Source: Actinoplanes sp040639655 (GTDB lineage: Bacteria > Actinomycetota > Actinomycetes > Mycobacteriales > Micromonosporaceae). Taken from it: 64,000 nucleotides of DNA. The notes below the pieces were generated by a model. The model was not told where the DNA came from, searched no databases, and saw only the letters and a program-made list of their open reading frames with translations. The stretch's first letter is position 1. Each line of letters starts with the position of its first letter. The stretch lies in NCBI RefSeq assembly GCF_040639655.1, contig NZ_JBFAAI010000015.1, forward strand, positions 124,001 through 188,000. The letters are read 5' to 3'. Made by a program: the position numbers and the translations under genes. This document shows, one piece after another, positions 1 to 7,873 of this stretch.

Positions 1-283
1 CCTCGAGCCCCAGGACCCGGTCGGCCTCCTCGCCGAGTGCGGTCAGCATGATGACCGGCAGGTCGGGCAGCTGCCGCCGGATCCGGCGGCAGACCTCGAG
101 GCCGTCGATGCCGGGCATCATGAGGTCGAGCACGACGAGGTCGGGCCGCTGGGTGGCGATCGCCGCAAGTCCGTCGGCGCCGTCGGCGGCCAGCTCGACG
201 TCGCAGCCGTCCTGCAGCAGGTAACGCCGGACGACGTCACTGACCGTGGGGTCGTCGTCGACCACCAGCACCCGAGGTCCCAT
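1..283 (-). CDS. Response regulator, receiver domain (3' end off the window)
   Basis: Only the N-terminal 94 residues are present. They form a CheY-type receiver: acidic pocket D9-D10-D11 in MGPRVLVVDDD, phosphoacceptor D53 in VVLDLMMPG, and the start of the beta4/alpha4 region (VIMLTALG). The output domain lies beyond the left edge; an OmpR/PhoB winged helix is my guess from the direct repeats at 3870-3908, not something seen. A TAGCGT box ends 7 nt before the ATG, the same arrangement as at the two other promoters of this cluster, so I take this ATG as a leaderless start. It is the last visible gene of a leftward cluster (glycosyltransferases, methyltransferase, Moco enzyme). A partner kinase would be expected further left. 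Confidence 0.85.
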   Translation of the reverse strand, partial: MGPRVLVVDDDPTVSDVVRRYLLQDGCDVELAADGADGLAAIATQRPDLVVLDLMMPGIDGLEVCRRIRRQLPDLPVIMLTALGEEADRVLGLE

Positions 284-290
284 TCCCGCC

Positions 291-296
291 ACGCTA
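291..296 (-). promoter_or_regulatory. -10 box TAGCGT of the response regulator gene, leaderless type
   Basis: TAGCGT (reverse strand) is followed by exactly 7 nt and then ATG. Identical hexamer and spacing occur before the GT2 gene (start 3835) and the epimerase gene (start 3960). The arrangement fits an mRNA beginning at or next to the start codon. No convincing -35 hexamer was found. Inferred from pattern only. Confidence 0.45.
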
Positions 297-342
297 CCGA
301 CCGCGTTCCGGCGAACCGTCCCCGCCGGGCCTTTCGGATTCC

Positions 343-778
343 TTACGGCCGGGCCGCGGCCGCGACCGGTTCGTCCACGGCAGCCACCGGACCGGCGCGG
401 CAGGCACATCAGCAGGGCCGTGCCGGTGATCAACAGCAGGACGACGATCAGATTCCGGCCGTACGGCAGCGGCAGCACCGAGGGATCGTCCGCGGACCGG
501 CCGAAGCCGAGCACGAGCGGCGCGGCCACGAGGCTGATCGCGGCGGCACTGATGGCGGCGCCCCGCACCGCCGGCCGGTACCGGTCCGGGACGAACCGGC
601 CGATCGCGGCTCCGGCCGTCAGCATCACGGCCATCCAGACGATGTCGTGACCGGCCACCACGCCCGCCAGGAAGATCAGCACCCCGGCCGGCGCCAGGCC
701 CGGGTCGGTGAGGGCTCCGGCGACGGCGTACCCCATCAGCAGGACACCGGCGGCGATGAGGGCGATGCGGGTCCTCAT
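343..778 (-). CDS. Small four-helix membrane protein, probable frame error near the 3' end
   Basis: The ATG at 778 overlaps the stop of the molybdopterin gene (ATGA), so the two are translationally coupled. Four hydrophobic segments are visible: MRTRIALIAAGVLL, GVLIFLAGVV, AAISLVAAPLVL and LIVVLLLITGTALLM. No family is recognised. Read literally, the frame has no stop and continues into the response regulator through an odd Arg/Gly-rich stretch. In the +1 frame the same DNA reads GPVAAVDEPVAAAARP and then TAA at 345-343, with typical codon use. I therefore infer one extra base between about 385 and 410 and a natural end at 343, 59 nt before the regulator. The alternative is a true membrane-receiver fusion. 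Confidence 0.5.
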
Positions 779-1905
779 CCCGGCTCCCCCACAGCGATCC
801 GGGTCAGCCATTTGGTCTGCAGCACGCCGGGCCGGTTCGGGGCGATCAGCCGCGCCGGATAGCCGTGGTCGAGGTGCAGTGGTTCCCCGTTCAGCCGCAG
901 GGCGACCAGTGTCAGCGGGTCGCGGACGTGCGGCGGCGCCACGGCCGAGGCGCGGTACCGGCCGGCCGGCTCGAGCGACTCCACCTCGACGCTCGCCCGC
1001 TCCGGGTCACCGCCCACCAGAGCCACCAGGTCGCGCAGCCGGACCCCGCTCCACCTTCCGGTGGCGCTCCAGCCCTCGACACAGGCGATCGGCAGTTCCG
1101 CGGTGTACTGCGCAAGGTTCTGGAGGGCGGCGAGGTCCAGGGTGGTGCGACCGGTGGGTCCGGTGACCACCAAGCGGTACGAAGGGCTCAGCGCGAGTGT
1201 GCGTACACCGGCATGGTCCGCGGTCTTGTTGACCGGCACCCCCTGGGGGCCGATGTCCGGACGGCGCGGCGCGAGCACCGCCAGGCCGGACAGTGGCCGG
1301 ACCGTCTGGCCCGCGGTGGTCAGGGTGATCAGCCCGGCCGCGGCGGCGACACCACCGAGCAGCCGTCGCCGGCTCATCGCGTCCGGCTCCGGCTCGGGGG
1401 CGGGACCCGCCAGAGCGGCACGGACGACCGGCAGCTGTACGCCGATGTGCACCAGCAGAGCGCCGGCCGCCAGCCAGGCCACCCAGTAGTGGCCGGCGGT
1501 GAAGAAGAACGGCATCGGCGCGTACCACCGCGCGATGTTCAGGACGCCGCCGACCACCTGGAACAGTGCCGCCGCCACCAGAACCGCCACGCTCACCCGT
1601 TCGGCGGCGTGCGCGATCGACCGGATCGGCGGCCAGGTGAACAGGCGCGGGTAGACCGACCACAACTTGGCGCCGAGCAGCGGCACCGTGGCGAGACCCG
1701 TCACGACGTGCAGGCCCTGGGTGAACCGGTAGAGCCCCACCGGGCGTGACGGCCATCGGAACCAGCCCGGCGGATGTTGCACGAGATGGCTGACGAGGCC
1801 GGTCAGGAAGCAGATGCCGAAGGTGACGCCGAGCGCGATGCCGAGCAGTGCGGTCAGCCGGACCGACCGCAGCCGTGACCGGAAGACCGCCGGGCCGCCG
1901 GTCAT
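775..1905 (-). CDS. Membrane-anchored molybdopterin-dependent oxidoreductase (cytochrome b-like plus SUOX/YedY-like)
   Basis: 376 residues in two parts. Residues about 17-160 carry four to five membrane helices with histidines H66, H139 and H153 that could bind heme b. Residues about 215-376 are a sulfite-oxidase-fold molybdopterin domain; C275 in PIACVEGWS is the expected molybdenum thiolate ligand. Between them lies SRRRLLGG (about 178-185) before a short hydrophobic stretch, an internal twin-arginine-like signal. The design resembles MsrP plus MsrQ fused in one chain, so electrons may pass from quinone through heme to an extracytoplasmic Moco site; substrate unknown. Start 1905 is chosen because its ATG overlaps the methyltransferase stop; an in-frame ATG at 1929 is less likely. 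Confidence 0.8.
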   Translation of the reverse strand: MTGGPAVFRSRLRSVRLTALLGIALGVTFGICFLTGLVSHLVQHPPGWFRWPSRPVGLYRFTQGLHVVTGLATVPLLGAKLWSVYPRLFTWPPIRSIAHAAERVSVAVLVAAALFQVVGGVLNIARWYAPMPFFFTAGHYWVAWLAAGALLVHIGVQLPVVRAALAGPAPEPEPDAMSRRRLLGGVAAAAGLITLTTAGQTVRPLSGLAVLAPRRPDIGPQGVPVNKTADHAGVRTLALSPSYRLVVTGPTGRTTLDLAALQNLAQYTAELPIACVEGWSATGRWSGVRLRDLVALVGGDPERASVEVESLEPAGRYRASAVAPPHVRDPLTLVALRLNGEPLHLDHGYPARLIAPNRPGVLQTKWLTRIAVGEPG

Positions 1906-2537
1906 CGGGGTGTCAGGGTGGCGAACCATCGATCCGCCTCCGTCCAGGTCTCGAGCAGGCGCATCGCGGCGCTCGCCGCCACCGCGGAGAGTTGGTCGAG
2001 GGGCACGCAGGCCCAGCGCAGCGGGCCGCCAGCCGGCCCCTGCACCGTGGCGACACCGGCCCAGGCCGGGGTGCCGGGCGCCGCCAGTTCGGCGTGGATC
2101 CGGCCGGCGGGGGCCAGCAGCTGCCGGCAGCGGTGCAGCAGCCGGCGCGGGTCGCCGCCGATGCCGATGTTGCCGTCGGCCAGCAACAGGTGCCGCCACC
2201 GGCCGGTGCCGGGCAGCGGGTCGAAGACGTCCCGCTGCAGGGCGGCCGCGCCGCGGCGCCGGGCCAGGCGGACCGCCGAGGCGCTGATGTCGATGCCGAG
2301 GGCCGGCTGTCCCGCACCGGTCAGCGCACCGGTGAGCCGGCCCGGACCGCAGCCGACGTCGAGGGTGGGCCCGGTGCAGCGCTCGAGCAGTGCGGTGTCG
2401 CCGGCGATCGCGTCCCGGCACCAGGCGGCCGGGGCGAACCGGAGTACGGCGCCGCTCGGATGACGGGCCGTGAACGTGGCGGCGACGCCGGCTTCGGCCC
2501 GGCTGATGGCGGTGTCGAAGACCGCGACGGCGTTCAC
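1902..2537 (-). CDS. Class I SAM-dependent methyltransferase
   Basis: 211 residues. Motif I is LDVGCGPGRLTGAL (about 59-72), followed by GIDIS at the end of beta 2 and LLADGN in the motif II/III region: a Rossmann-fold SAM methyltransferase. The GTG start at 2537 overlaps the stop of the upstream transferase gene (GTGA), and the stop overlaps the next ATG, so it is made in step with both. It lies between two glycosyltransferase-like genes and a Moco enzyme, which suggests it modifies the same glycoside or lipid intermediate; the acceptor cannot be read from sequence. Confidence 0.8.
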   Translation of the reverse strand: MNAVAVFDTAISRAEAGVAATFTARHPSGAVLRFAPAAWCRDAIAGDTALLERCTGPTLDVGCGPGRLTGALTGAGQPALGIDISASAVRLARRRGAAALQRDVFDPLPGTGRWRHLLLADGNIGIGGDPRRLLHRCRQLLAPAGRIHAELAAPGTPAWAGVATVQGPAGGPLRWACVPLDQLSAVAASAAMRLLETWTEADRWFATLTPR

Positions 2538-3179
2538 CGGGCGACCGTCCCGGGTGACGGCACCGCGGCCGCGACGGCACGGGCGAACCGGCTGCCGGGC
2601 GGGCACAGCGCGGCCACGGCGCGGGCGTCGGCGGCGGTGTCGACGTCGCGCAGCCGGTCCAGCAGCCACACCCGCAGACCACGGCGGTGCAATGCGGCCA
2701 GGGTCTCCCGGCCGGTGGTCGCGGTGGAGGTCGCGATGGTTCGCACGACCGTGGCATCGCCGGGTTCGCGCAGGCCCAGGGCCCACCAGCCGCCGTCCGC
2801 GGACAGTCCGAGCACGGCGTCGTGCGTGCCGAGCATCCGCGCCGCCGCGTCGAGATGTGCGACGGCGAGTTGCGGGGTGTCCATGCCGATCAGCACCGCG
2901 GGTGCCCGGGGCACGGGTGTTCCGGAACGCGTTGGCGATGCGTTCGCCGAGCGGGCCGCCGCGCTGGCTGACCGTCGCCCAGCCGGGTGGGGCCGGATGT
3001 TCGCCGTCGAGGACGAGGACGCGGGAACCGGCCGTACCCGCGGTGACGGTGTCGAGGGTGTCGGCCAGCGCGGCGGCGGCGATCCCGGCCGCCTGTGCCG
3101 GTGTGCACGGTGGACACAGGCGTGTCTTGACCCGCCCGGGGACCGGCGCCTTGGCCAGGACGAGGATCCGTGGTCTCAT
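2534..3179 (-). pseudogene. TIGR04282/DUF2064 glycosyltransferase-like gene, frameshifted
   Basis: Two reading frames together give one GT-A-fold protein of about 214 residues. The N-terminal part (MRPRILVLAKAPVPG, VKTRL, then GPLGERIANAF) is in one frame; the C-terminal part (PAVLIGMDTPQL, VLGLSADGGWWALGL) is one base on. The total length, 646 nt, is one over a multiple of three. The switch lies in the cccgggg run at 2905-2911; removing one base restores NTRAPAPAVLIGMD. Members act as nucleotidyl or glycosyl transferases (DUF2064, CofC-like fold). ATG 3179 overlaps the GT2 stop (ATGA). Recent mutation or sequencing indel cannot be told apart here; perfect conservation on both sides favours an indel. 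Confidence 0.75.
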
Positions 3180-3835
3180 CGGGCCAGCACCGCGCCCATG
3201 TCGCGGACGGCCCGCGCGGTGCCGAGCAGGGTGCCGGTCACCTTCGACCGGGTACCGGCCGCCCGCGGGTGGTAGTCGACGTCGACCTCGATCACGCGCC
3301 AACCGGCCCGGCCGGCCGCGATCAGCAGCTCCAGCGGGTAGCCGAAACGGCGGTCCCGCAGGTCCAGGGCCAGCAGATCGTCGCGGCGTACCGCCCGGAT
3401 CGGCCCGATGTCGTGGAGGTCGAGCCCGGTGGTGCGGCGCAGCCGATGAGCGAGAACGGCGTTGGCGGCCCGTGCGTGCAGCGGCCACACGCCCCGGGCG
3501 GCGGGACGGCGGCGGCCGGTGCCCAGGTGTGCCTGCCCGGCCCGCACCGGATCGGCCAGTCGCGGCAGCTGCCGCGGGTCGAACGAGCCGTCGGCGTCCA
3601 TCACGCACACCAGCCCGTCGGCCGGGTCGGCGGCCAGGACACCGGCGTGCACGGCGGCGCCGTAGCCGGGTTCGCGCACGGTGATCACCTCGGCCCCGCA
3701 GGCGCGGGCCACCTCGGCGGATCCGTCGGTCGAGCCGTTGTCCACCACGATCGGCCGGTAGCCGGCCGGCATCCGGGCCAGCAGGCCGGGCAGGGCCGGG
3801 GCCTCGTCACGGCAGGGAAGAACCACATCGGTCAT
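3176..3835 (-). CDS. Family 2 glycosyltransferase (polyprenyl-phosphate sugar transferase-like)
   Basis: 219 residues, GT-A fold. Starts MTDVVLPCRDEAPALPGLL, then VVDNGSTDGS (nucleotide pocket) and MDADGSFDP, which holds the metal-binding DxD. There are no membrane segments, so it is a soluble dolichyl-phosphate-mannose-synthase-type enzyme rather than a processive one. It is the first gene of the leftward operon; each following junction overlaps by 4 nt as far as the small membrane protein. Its own TAGCGT box sits 7 nt before the ATG. Likely job: load a sugar onto a lipid or small-molecule carrier that the next genes modify. Donor and acceptor unknown. Confidence 0.85.
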   Translation of the reverse strand: MTDVVLPCRDEAPALPGLLARMPAGYRPIVVDNGSTDGSAEVARACGAEVITVREPGYGAAVHAGVLAADPADGLVCVMDADGSFDPRQLPRLADPVRAGQAHLGTGRRRPAARGVWPLHARAANAVLAHRLRRTTGLDLHDIGPIRAVRRDDLLALDLRDRRFGYPLELLIAAGRAGWRVIEVDVDYHPRAAGTRSKVTGTLLGTARAVRDMGAVLAR

Positions 3836-3842
3836 GCGGCGG

Positions 3843-3848
3843 ACGCTA
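3843..3848 (-). promoter_or_regulatory. -10 box TAGCGT of the GT2-led operon
   Basis: Reverse-strand TAGCGT with 7 nt to the ATG at 3835. The expected -35 position, 17-18 bp upstream, falls on the first direct repeat of the operator at 3870, so a bound regulator would touch this promoter directly. Confidence 0.5.
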
Positions 3849-3869
3849 GGTCAGGATCGGCGGGCAAGG

Positions 3870-3908
3870 TCTTACGTGCCGATGACGAAGTCTTACGAAC
3901 CTCTGACG
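3870..3908. promoter_or_regulatory. Four direct repeats of about 11-bp period, predicted OmpR/PhoB-type operator
   Basis: TCTTACG (3870-3876), GATGACG (3881-3887), TCTTACG (3891-3897) and TCTGACG (3902-3908) follow one another at 11, 10 and 11 bp. Two copies are identical and all end in ACG. Direct repeats spaced about one helical turn are the usual target of OmpR/PhoB-family regulators binding head to tail. The array lies between the divergent promoters of the two arms of the cluster. The response regulator at the left edge is the obvious candidate protein; this link is inference. Confidence 0.6.
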
Positions 3909-3946
3909 GTACGCCGCGGACCGGGTCCGCCGGCCGTTTCCGGCTC

Positions 3947-3952
3947 TAGCGT
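3947..3952 (+). promoter_or_regulatory. -10 box TAGCGT of the epimerase gene
   Basis: TAGCGT followed by 7 nt and GTG at 3960, the same hexamer and spacing as in the divergent promoter. The repeat array ends about 38 bp upstream, just above the expected -35, where an activator of the PhoB type would sit. Confidence 0.5.
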
Positions 3953-3959
3953 CGGCGCC

Positions 3960-5009
3960 GTGACTCACGTACTCGTCACCGGCGGTGCCGGTTTCATCGG
4001 AACCCATGTCGTGGCCACCCTGCGGGAGGCCGGTCACCGCGTCACCGTGGTCGACGCCGGTCATCCCGGCGCCCACCGCGGGCCGTTGCCGGACACCGTG
4101 GCGGGCGCCCCGGTGATCCGGCTGGACCTGCGTGACCGGCCCGCGGTCGCCGATGTGCTGGCCGATGTGGACGCGGTGGTCCATCAGGCGGCGATGGTCG
4201 GGCTCGGCGTCGACCTGGACGACCTTCCGGAGTATGTCGGCTGCAACGATCTCGGTACGGCGGTGCTGCTCGCCGGGATGGCGCGCGCGGGCGTTCACCG
4301 GCTCGTCCTCGCCAGCTCCATGGTCGTCTACGGCGAGGGTGCCTACACCTGCCCGGAGCACGGTGCGGTGAGCGCGGCGCCGCGGATCGTCGCCGACCTG
4401 GCCGCCGGCCGGTTCGAGCCGGCCTGCCCGGTCTGCGGCACCGAGGTCCGCCCGGGGCTGATCGCCGAGGACGCCCCGCTCGATCCGCGCAGCGTGTACG
4501 CCGCCACCAAGGTCGCCCAGGAACACCTCACCGCCGCCTGGGCCCGGCAGACCGGCGGTTGCGTGGTGGCGCTGCGCTACCACAACGTGTACGGCCCCGG
4601 TATGCCACGCGACACCCCGTACAGCGGGGTCGCGGCGATCTTCCGGTCGGCGCTCGAGGCCGGCCGGGCGCCACGGGTCTTCGAGGACGGTGGGCAGCGG
4701 CGTGACTTCGTGCACGTGCGGGACGTCGCGGCGGCCAATCTCGCCGCACTGGACGCCACCGGCACGAACACCGGGTGGCGTGCCTACAACATCGCCTCCG
4801 GCCGCCCGGCCACCGTCGGGCAGATGGCCGCCGAGCTGGCGCGGGCCGCCGGCGGCCCGGCCCCGGTCGTCACCGGCGAGTTCCGGCTCGGCGACGTACG
4901 CCACGTGGTGGCCTCCCCGTCGCGCGCCGGGACCGAACTCGGATTCCGGGCCACCGTGGATCTCGCCGACGGAATCGCCGAGTTCGCCTACGCACCGCTG
5001 CGCGGATGA
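3960..5009 (+). CDS. NAD-dependent sugar-nucleotide epimerase/dehydratase with Cys-containing insert
   Basis: 349 residues, extended SDR. NAD motif GGAGFIG at 8-14, catalytic S119/S120 and Y180xxxK184 (VYAATK). Between them, residues about 131-159 form an insert with C131, H134, C156 and C159 (CPEHG and CPVCG), which could bind zinc; such an insert is known to me from dTDP-L-rhamnose 4-epimerase-like enzymes, so a 4-epimerase of a dTDP- or other NDP-hexose is the best guess. GTG 3960 is chosen because the Rossmann fold begins right there and the TAGCGT box is 7 nt away. Its stop overlaps the ATG of the membrane protein (ATGA). It probably supplies the sugar donor for the cluster. Confidence 0.85.
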   Translation: MTHVLVTGGAGFIGTHVVATLREAGHRVTVVDAGHPGAHRGPLPDTVAGAPVIRLDLRDRPAVADVLADVDAVVHQAAMVGLGVDLDDLPEYVGCNDLGTAVLLAGMARAGVHRLVLASSMVVYGEGAYTCPEHGAVSAAPRIVADLAAGRFEPACPVCGTEVRPGLIAEDAPLDPRSVYAATKVAQEHLTAAWARQTGGCVVALRYHNVYGPGMPRDTPYSGVAAIFRSALEAGRAPRVFEDGGQRRDFVHVRDVAAANLAALDATGTNTGWRAYNIASGRPATVGQMAAELARAAGGPAPVVTGEFRLGDVRHVVASPSRAGTELGFRATVDLADGIAEFAYAPLRG

Positions 5010-6358
5010 GCGTCCGGTCGCGGCACCGCCTCACGCGAGCCGACCTGATCGCCGCCGGAGCCGCGGCCGGCCTGTTCGCGGTGGCCGCCGTCATCGGCGG
5101 CGTGCTTCACCTGCTGGGACGCCCGGTGCACGCGAGTACGGCCCCGCTGTTCGCCCACTGGCTGCCGCACGTCGGCCCCGGCACACCGCTGGCGCTGCTG
5201 ACCGCGGTCCTCGTCTGGTGGCGGGGCCCGGACCTGGCGGGCCGGCTGGCCTGGCGCCCGTTGCTCGCGCTGTCCTACCTCTGCGCCGTGGCGTGGACGC
5301 TGTCGCTGGCCCTGATCGACGGCTGGCAACGCGGCGTGGCCAGCCGGCTGACCACCGCACACGAGTACCTGCACGAGGTTCCCGGCATCACCGACATCCC
5401 CGCGATGCTGAGCGGCTTCACCGAACGGATCCTGGACTTCCAGCCGGACTCGTGGACCACCCACGTGTCCGGTCATCCGCCGGGCGCCGTGCTGGTGTTC
5501 GTCTGGCTGGACCGAATCGGTCTCGGCGGCGGCGGCTGGGCCGGGATGCTGTGCGTTCTCGCCGCGGCGCTCGTGGCCGTGGCCGTGCCGCAGACGGTGA
5601 GGCTGCTCGGCACCGACGACGCGGCCCGCGCCGTGCTGCCGTTCGTGGTGCTGTTCCCCGGAGCGGTCTGGTCCGGGGTGTCAGCCGACGGGTTGTTCGC
5701 CGGTGTGACGGCCTCCGGGACGGCTCTGCTCGCCTGCGGCGTCGTGAGGGGGCGCCCGGCCGGCGCGGCTGCCGGAGGTGCGCTGCTCGCGTTCGGCTGC
5801 TACCTGTCGTACGGGCTGGTGCTGATGGCTCCGATCGCTGTGATGGTCGTCGTGCTGGCCGGCCGGCACCGGCGGACAGCGGGCTGGGCGTTCGCCGGTG
5901 CCGCACCGGTCGTGGCCGCGTTCACGGCCGCCGGCTTCTTCTGGCTCACCGGCTACCGCCTGGTCATCGAGCGCTATTACCAGGGCATCGCCGCCGACCG
6001 CGCGTACGGCTACTGGGTCTGGGCCGACCTCGCACTGGTGGCCGTCGCCGCCGGCCCCGCGGCGGCCGTGATCCTCCGCCGTGCGGTGCCGGCCGCCCGG
6101 CGGGCCGCGGCCGTCCCGCGGTCGCTCGCCGGCAACGCCAACGCCACCTGGCTGCTCGTGGCGGCTGTCGCGACGGCGATCCTGGCCGCCGACCTGTCCG
6201 GCTACAGCAAGGCGGAGGTGGAACGGATCTGGCTGCCCTTCACCGTGTGGCTGCTGTCCGGGGCCGCGCTGATCCCGTCCGCCGACCGCCGCACGTGGCT
6301 GGCGGCGCAGGCCGCGGTCGCCCTGACGGTCAACCATCTGCTCCTGACGCACTGGTAG
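5006..6358 (+). CDS. Polytopic membrane protein, possible GT-C-type glycosyltransferase
   Basis: 450 residues with about nine to ten membrane helices spread over the whole length, beginning at residue about 12 (LIAAGAAAGLFAVAAVIGG). An outside loop near residues 125-165 contains HEYLHEVPGITD and HVSGHPPGAV. I do not see a firm GT-C signature, but the topology and its coupling to a sugar epimerase (4-nt overlap) suggest a lipid-linked-sugar-using glycosyltransferase. The alternative is a transporter of the cluster's product. The next gene is 149 nt away, and that gap shows only GC-rich partial repeats. Confidence 0.7.
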   Translation: MSVRSRHRLTRADLIAAGAAAGLFAVAAVIGGVLHLLGRPVHASTAPLFAHWLPHVGPGTPLALLTAVLVWWRGPDLAGRLAWRPLLALSYLCAVAWTLSLALIDGWQRGVASRLTTAHEYLHEVPGITDIPAMLSGFTERILDFQPDSWTTHVSGHPPGAVLVFVWLDRIGLGGGGWAGMLCVLAAALVAVAVPQTVRLLGTDDAARAVLPFVVLFPGAVWSGVSADGLFAGVTASGTALLACGVVRGRPAGAAAGGALLAFGCYLSYGLVLMAPIAVMVVVLAGRHRRTAGWAFAGAAPVVAAFTAAGFFWLTGYRLVIERYYQGIAADRAYGYWVWADLALVAVAAGPAAAVILRRAVPAARRAAAVPRSLAGNANATWLLVAAVATAILAADLSGYSKAEVERIWLPFTVWLLSGAALIPSADRRTWLAAQAAVALTVNHLLLTHW

Positions 6359-6507
6359 GACCGCCCGGGCTCGGGGTGTCGGTGACGATGCCGCCCGCTT
6401 GAAACCCGGACCGCCGGCCGGGTCCAGCCGGATCCAGCCGAGCCGATCGCCGGACGTCGATCGGTGGGCGATGCTCACCCCGCACACCAAGCGATAGGCG
6501 GGGGTAG

Positions 6508-7863
6508 ATGAGTCGAATGATCGGGCGCCTTACCGGCACCCTGGTGGCGATGGCGGTGACGACCACGGGCGCCGTGACGGCACTGCAGCAGCCGGCGGCC
6601 GCGGCGACGACGGCGTCCAGCGCGACGGTCCAGTACTGGAACGAGACCGCGCTCCAAGTGTTCCGGCAGCAGGGTGGCGGACCGGGTCCGCTGTCCCGGG
6701 GCGCCGCGATGATGCACGGGGCGATCTTCGACGTGCTGAACTCCGCCGACTGGGGCCGCAAGAGCTATGTCGGTACCGGCTTCCGCCACGCGTTCGTGAT
6801 GGCCGACACGAGCACCACGGTCAACGACGACCTGGCGGCCGGAATCGCCGCCCGGGACGTGCTCATCGACGCCTTCCCGGCCCAGAGCGCCTACATCAAC
6901 CAGCGTTACGCCGGCCGGCACGGCACCACCGCACAGGCCGACGCGACGGCTCTCGCCGGTCAGGTGGTAGCGGCGGTACGCGCCAACCGGGTCAATGACG
7001 GTGCGAGCGCCTCGCAGGCCTACACGGTCGGCACCGAGGCCGGGGCCTGGCAGCTCAACGAAGGCGCCTGCACCAGGGCGGTCGACCCGCACTGGGGCCG
7101 GGTCCGCCCGTTCGTCATGACGTCGGGCAGCCAGAACCGCAACCCGCTGCCGGGCGGCGCCACCAACTACTCCACACTGCTGAGCAGTTCGGTGTACACG
7201 CAGAACTTCAACGATGTGAAGTCGCTGGGCAAGTCGGACTCGACCACCCGGACCCCCGACCAGACGGTCGCCGCGTTCTACTGGGCCAACGACGCCAACG
7301 GCACCTACAAGCCGCCGGGTCAGCTGCTGTCGCACACCTGGGCGATCGCGCAGCCGAGAATCACCAGCCCGCTGCAGCTGTCGCAGCTGTTCACCCGGGT
7401 GTCGTTCGCCGTCGCCGACGCCACCATCTCCGCGTGGAACCACAAGTACGACACCCCGGTGGACCTGTGGCGCCCGATCAGCGCGATCCGGCGGGCCGGC
7501 GAGGACAACAACACGGCGACCGAACCCGACGCGGGCTGGCAGCCGCTCGGCGCCACGCCGTGTTTCCCGGCGTGGACCTCGGGGCACGCGACGCTGGCCG
7601 GCGCCTGGGCCGAGGTGATCAAGAAGCAGTTCGGCGACGCCATCACGTTCACCGGTGACACCGACGACCCGAGCTCCCCGGTGCGGAACCGTACGTTCAC
7701 CAGCATCAGCCAGGCCGCGCAGGAGAACGCGGACAGCCGCGTCTGGCTGGGCGTGCACTTCCGCTTCGACTCCGGCGACGGTCTGACGGCGGGAACGAAG
7801 GCAGGCACGCTCGCCGCCGGCAAGCTCACCGGTTACAAGTGCTTCGACCCCTGCATCGGCTGA
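6508..7863 (+). CDS. Secreted vanadium-dependent haloperoxidase / PAP2-superfamily protein
   Basis: 451 residues. A Sec-type signal peptide is seen at 1-33 (hydrophobic LVAMAVTTTGAVTAL, Ala-rich cleavage region PAAAA). The vanadate/phosphate pocket is complete: K313, R322 (DLWRPISAIRR), S358-G359-H360 (TSGHATL), R411 and H417 (RVWLGVHF). The family includes both halide-oxidising haloperoxidases and acid phosphatases; the long helical N-terminal part and full ligand set fit the haloperoxidase side, but the second histidine alone does not decide between them. Monocistronic, with a strong terminator after it. An in-frame ATG at 6517 is an alternative start. Confidence 0.85.
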   Translation: MSRMIGRLTGTLVAMAVTTTGAVTALQQPAAAATTASSATVQYWNETALQVFRQQGGGPGPLSRGAAMMHGAIFDVLNSADWGRKSYVGTGFRHAFVMADTSTTVNDDLAAGIAARDVLIDAFPAQSAYINQRYAGRHGTTAQADATALAGQVVAAVRANRVNDGASASQAYTVGTEAGAWQLNEGACTRAVDPHWGRVRPFVMTSGSQNRNPLPGGATNYSTLLSSSVYTQNFNDVKSLGKSDSTTRTPDQTVAAFYWANDANGTYKPPGQLLSHTWAIAQPRITSPLQLSQLFTRVSFAVADATISAWNHKYDTPVDLWRPISAIRRAGEDNNTATEPDAGWQPLGATPCFPAWTSGHATLAGAWAEVIKKQFGDAITFTGDTDDPSSPVRNRTFTSISQAAQENADSRVWLGVHFRFDSGDGLTAGTKAGTLAAGKLTGYKCFDPCIG

Positions 7864-7873
7864 TCTGACGATC

